From Candidatus Mediterraneibacter colneyensis (GTDB lineage: Bacteria > Bacillota > Clostridia > Lachnospirales > Lachnospiraceae): a DNA stretch of 25,293 nucleotides. This document shows positions 23,301 through 25,293 of the stretch, piece after piece (position 1 is the first letter of the stretch; each line of letters opens with the position of its first letter). The notes under the pieces are model-generated. The model saw nothing but the letters and a program-made list of their open reading frames with translations, was not told the DNA's origin and made no database searches. Made by a program: the position numbers and the translations under genes. Where the stretch lies: positions 1 through 25,293 of the forward strand of contig DXEY01000101.1 in assembly GCA_019114745.1 (NCBI GenBank). The letters are read 5' to 3'.

Positions 23301-23846
23301 TTATCTTGATACATCACTTGATTTTGCAAGCACTCCATTTTCAGGGATATCGCTGTACTGCTTCACATAATCTCCGGAAGGCCGGTCGTATTCTACCACC
23401 GTCCCCTGGGAAGCATACACCATTCCCATCTCATTCATCGCCCGGTCTTTCACTGTCTCAATATTCACAGAATCAGCCGCAGCATTGTATCTGGTATTGT
23501 TATCCTCCGTCAGCTCTGCAAGCTCCTCCTGCATCGCCGTAACATTCTCAGAACGGCTGACCACGCTGGACTGAAGATTCAGATACATGACACAGACAAA
23601 CACTGCACATATTGCGGCTGTCGCAAGGAAAACAGCATATGCCGGGCTGATGCTCATCGCACGGTTTCTGTTCCTTGCCACCTGTCTGCTCGTCCGCTTC
23701 GGCTCCGCCGGACGCGCCTTCTGCGGCGCGCGCTCAGGAGCAGCCTGCATCTGGCGCACTGTACTTCCATATACATAGAACTGCCCCTGGCCGTTTCCCC
23801 TGTAACCAGATCTTCTGTTATTATATGTACCATACCTTGCTGCCAT
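23301..23846 (-). CDS. ftsL: FtsL-like cell division protein
   Basis: FtsL proteins are short bitopic membrane proteins that join FtsQ/DivIB and DivIC and activate the septal synthase. From the start at 23846 I count 181 residues. A long basic, Arg-rich cytoplasmic tail comes first (about 1-65), then one membrane segment (about 68-90, YAVFLATAAICAVFVCVMYL), then a heptad-like coiled coil (about 95-130), then a conserved tail with VKDRAMNEMGMVYAS. An in-frame ATG at 23906 would add 20 residues, but the AAAGGGG upstream of 23846 is better spaced. It lies between rsmH and the PBP gene, the standard ftsL position. Sequence conservation is low, so the call depends on architecture and context. Confidence 0.82.
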   Translation of the reverse strand: MAARYGTYNNRRSGYRGNGQGQFYVYGSTVRQMQAAPERAPQKARPAEPKRTSRQVARNRNRAMSISPAYAVFLATAAICAVFVCVMYLNLQSSVVSRSENVTAMQEELAELTEDNNTRYNAAADSVNIETVKDRAMNEMGMVYASQGTVVEYDRPSGDYVKQYSDIPENGVLAKSSDVSR

Positions 23847-23930
23847 ATCAAGCTGCCCCTTTCTGCTTTGCCGTCTCTTCGGGCTCTCCCCTTCCCGCAG
23901 AGACATATATTTTCACTACTCCCTGGTTGC

Positions 23931-24866
23931 TCAGATCCGCTCAAATATCCGAAGTTTTGCACTCTTCGAGCGGCTGTTTGCCTCCATCTCTTCCTCTGTG
24001 GGAAGGATGGGCTTCTTTGTGACTACTTTCCCTTTGGGCTGCTTACCGCAGACACATACCGGAAAATAGCTCGGACAGGTACACGGATTCTCATTCTTGC
24101 GGAATGCACTTTTCACGATCCTGTCCTCCAGTGAATGAAATGTGATGATACAGAGCCGACCTCCTGGATTCAGCATATCGATCATCTCATCAAGGGAATC
24201 CCTGAGTACATCCAGCTCATGGTTCAGTTCGATCCTGATCGCCTGAAATGTCCGCTTTGACGGATGTCCCGAAGTTTTCCGGATCTTCATCGGAATCGCA
24301 TGCCGGATGATCTCATTCAACTGTTCTGTTGTCTCAATGGGGCGCTTCTCCCGCCCGGCGACGATATGTTTCGCAATGTTCTTCGCGAAACGATCCTCAC
24401 CGTAATCACGGATTACACGGTAAAGTTCCGCCTCACTGTAGCCATTGACAATATCCCGCGCCGTCATCTTCTGCCTCTGATCCATCCTCATATCAAGCGG
24501 AGCGTCCACCCGGTAAGAAAATCCCCGTTCTGCGGTATCCAATTGATAGGAGGATACTCCCAGATCCAGAACGATCCCGTCCACTTTGTCAATGCCATGT
24601 TTTTGGAGCTCTGGCTTCATATCACGATAATTGCTCCGTATGATCGTGACCTTCTCCCCGAAGCCTTCCAGACGTCTGCCTGCCGCCTCTATAGCGTCGG
24701 CATCCTGGTCTATTCCTATAAATCTCCCCTTGTCACTCAACCGGCTGCACACTTCAAAGGCATGTCCGCCGCCCCCCAGCGTTGCGTCCACATAAGTGCC
24801 GTCCGGCCTGACATTAAGCCCGTCCACTGTTTCATTAAGAAGGACGGATACGTGTTTGAATGCCAT
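23931..24866 (-). CDS. rsmH: 16S rRNA (cytosine(1402)-N(4))-methyltransferase
   Basis: RsmH (MraW) methylates N4 of C1402 in 16S rRNA at the ribosomal P site using S-adenosylmethionine. From the ATG at 24866, preceded by GGGAGGAAATT, it has 311 residues. Expected motifs are HVSVLLNETVDGL (5-17), the SAM loop DATLGGGGHA (27-36), IDQDADAI (52-59), LDLGVSSYQLD (100-110), ERGFSYR (113-119), SGHPSKRTFQAIRIELN (199-215) and ITFHSLEDRIVK (241-252). A cysteine cluster CTCPSYFPVCVCG (262-274) is common in clostridial members. The frame stays open 19 codons further upstream into mraZ, but similarity starts at MAFKHVSV. It begins 13 bp after mraZ. Confidence 0.97.
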   Translation of the reverse strand: MAFKHVSVLLNETVDGLNVRPDGTYVDATLGGGGHAFEVCSRLSDKGRFIGIDQDADAIEAAGRRLEGFGEKVTIIRSNYRDMKPELQKHGIDKVDGIVLDLGVSSYQLDTAERGFSYRVDAPLDMRMDQRQKMTARDIVNGYSEAELYRVIRDYGEDRFAKNIAKHIVAGREKRPIETTEQLNEIIRHAIPMKIRKTSGHPSKRTFQAIRIELNHELDVLRDSLDEMIDMLNPGGRLCIITFHSLEDRIVKSAFRKNENPCTCPSYFPVCVCGKQPKGKVVTKKPILPTEEEMEANSRSKSAKLRIFERI

Positions 24867-24879
24867 AATTTCCTCCCTG

Positions 24880-25293
24880 TCAGATCCTGATACCGATAGA
24901 TTCCATACGCTCTGCGATCGCATCCAGGTCTTCTTCGCTCACCTGGCTGCGCTCTTCCCAGAGTGCCTTGTCCCAGATCTCGACCCGGTCCTGGACTCCT
25001 ACAAGAACTACATCTTTCTCGAGATTTGCCGCTTTTCTGAGTGAAGGCGGGACAAGAACTCTCCCCTGCTTGTCAAAACTGCCTTCCGATGCGCTCCCGA
25101 AAAAGTAACGTTTAAAAATTCTGGCATCCTTGTTCATACGTGGTAAGGTCTCAAGTTCGGCGACGAATTTGTTCCATTCTTCCTGAGAGTAAACAAAGAG
25201 GCATCCTTCCAGCCCGTTACAGATAACAAAGCTGTCACCAAGATCATCCCGAAGCTTTGCCGGGATGATAAGTCTTCCCTTTTCATCAATGCT
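24880..25293 (-). CDS. mraZ: Transcriptional regulator MraZ (5' end cut by window edge)
   Basis: MraZ is the DNA-binding regulator at the head of the dcw cluster and usually controls its own operon through repeats just upstream. The window holds 137 codons, with only the first few residues missing. Two AbrB/SpoVT-type swapped-hairpin half-domains are visible: SIDEKGRLIIPAKLRDDLG at the edge, and SFDKQGRVLVPPSLRKAA in the second half. YSQEEWNKF and VEIWDKALWEER end each half in the usual way. A shorter frame starting at an internal Met (25137) is only the second half. The promoter and its MraZ binding repeats lie beyond the window. Confidence 0.95.
   Translation of the reverse strand, partial: SIDEKGRLIIPAKLRDDLGDSFVICNGLEGCLFVYSQEEWNKFVAELETLPRMNKDARIFKRYFFGSASEGSFDKQGRVLVPPSLRKAANLEKDVVLVGVQDRVEIWDKALWEERSQVSEEDLDAIAERMESIGIRI

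Noticed and set aside
24867..24923. 19-codon extension of RsmH into mraZ
   Set aside because: The strong ribosome site and family similarity both begin at 24866.
1..25293. CRISPR array, prophage, transposase or toxin-antitoxin system
   Set aside because: No regularly spaced repeats beyond the two-copy element, and no genes of these types in any well-supported frame.

Overview
The window looks like chromosomal core from a spore-forming member of the Bacillota, most likely a Lachnospiraceae-type clostridium. The grounds are the gene order of the division and cell-wall (dcw) cluster, the adjoining spoIIGA-sigE sporulation pair, the HPr kinase next to a ROK glucokinase, a DUF1846 gene, strong AGGAGG-type ribosome sites and medium G+C. 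Species cannot be read from the sequence alone. I see no prophage, insertion sequence, CRISPR array, rRNA or tRNA.

Layout. (1) 1-5590, minus strand: ftsH, uvrC, hprK and a ROK glucokinase (cut by the left edge) form a tight run from a good sigma-A promoter. It joins membrane proteolysis, nucleotide excision repair and carbon regulation. (2) 5784-9057, plus strand: a DUF1846 protein of unknown role, then pyrG behind a leader with its own promoter and an attenuator-like hairpin. (3) 9088-11903: a minus-strand tRNA-dihydrouridine synthase convergent with pyrG, and a plus-strand ABC exporter divergent from it. (4) 11981-13537, minus: sigE and spoIIGA, behind a promoter that resembles Spo0A-activated promoters. 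(5) 13718-25293, minus: the dcw cluster, read from the right edge as mraZ (cut), rsmH, ftsL, a PbpB/FtsI-like PBP, a SpoVD-like PBP, mraY, murD, a SEDS polymerase (ftsW/spoVE), ftsQ/divIB and ftsZ. The order is that of Bacillus subtilis, but murE, murG, murB and ftsA are missing here.

The dcw genes supply peptidoglycan precursors (MraY, MurD), the septal synthase pair (SEDS protein plus class B PBPs), the FtsL/DivIB scaffold and the FtsZ ring. The same strand then leads into the sigma-E module that acts after the asymmetric septum forms. Non-coding signals suggest the cluster is split into several transcription units: a terminator-like hairpin between the two PBP genes, a promoter just before mraY, a promoter before ftsZ, and the spoIIG promoter.

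I found no wholly new multi-gene system. The most unusual material is non-coding or at residue level: a 56-bp repeat in two copies beside a 61-nt hairpin between ftsQ and ftsZ; the inter-PBP terminator that also covers the ribosome site of the next gene; a pyrG leader that lacks the expected G-run start but has an early U6 tract; a spoIIG promoter with 21-bp spacing and a perfect 0A box; and a KTA in place of KTG in the SpoVD-like PBP.
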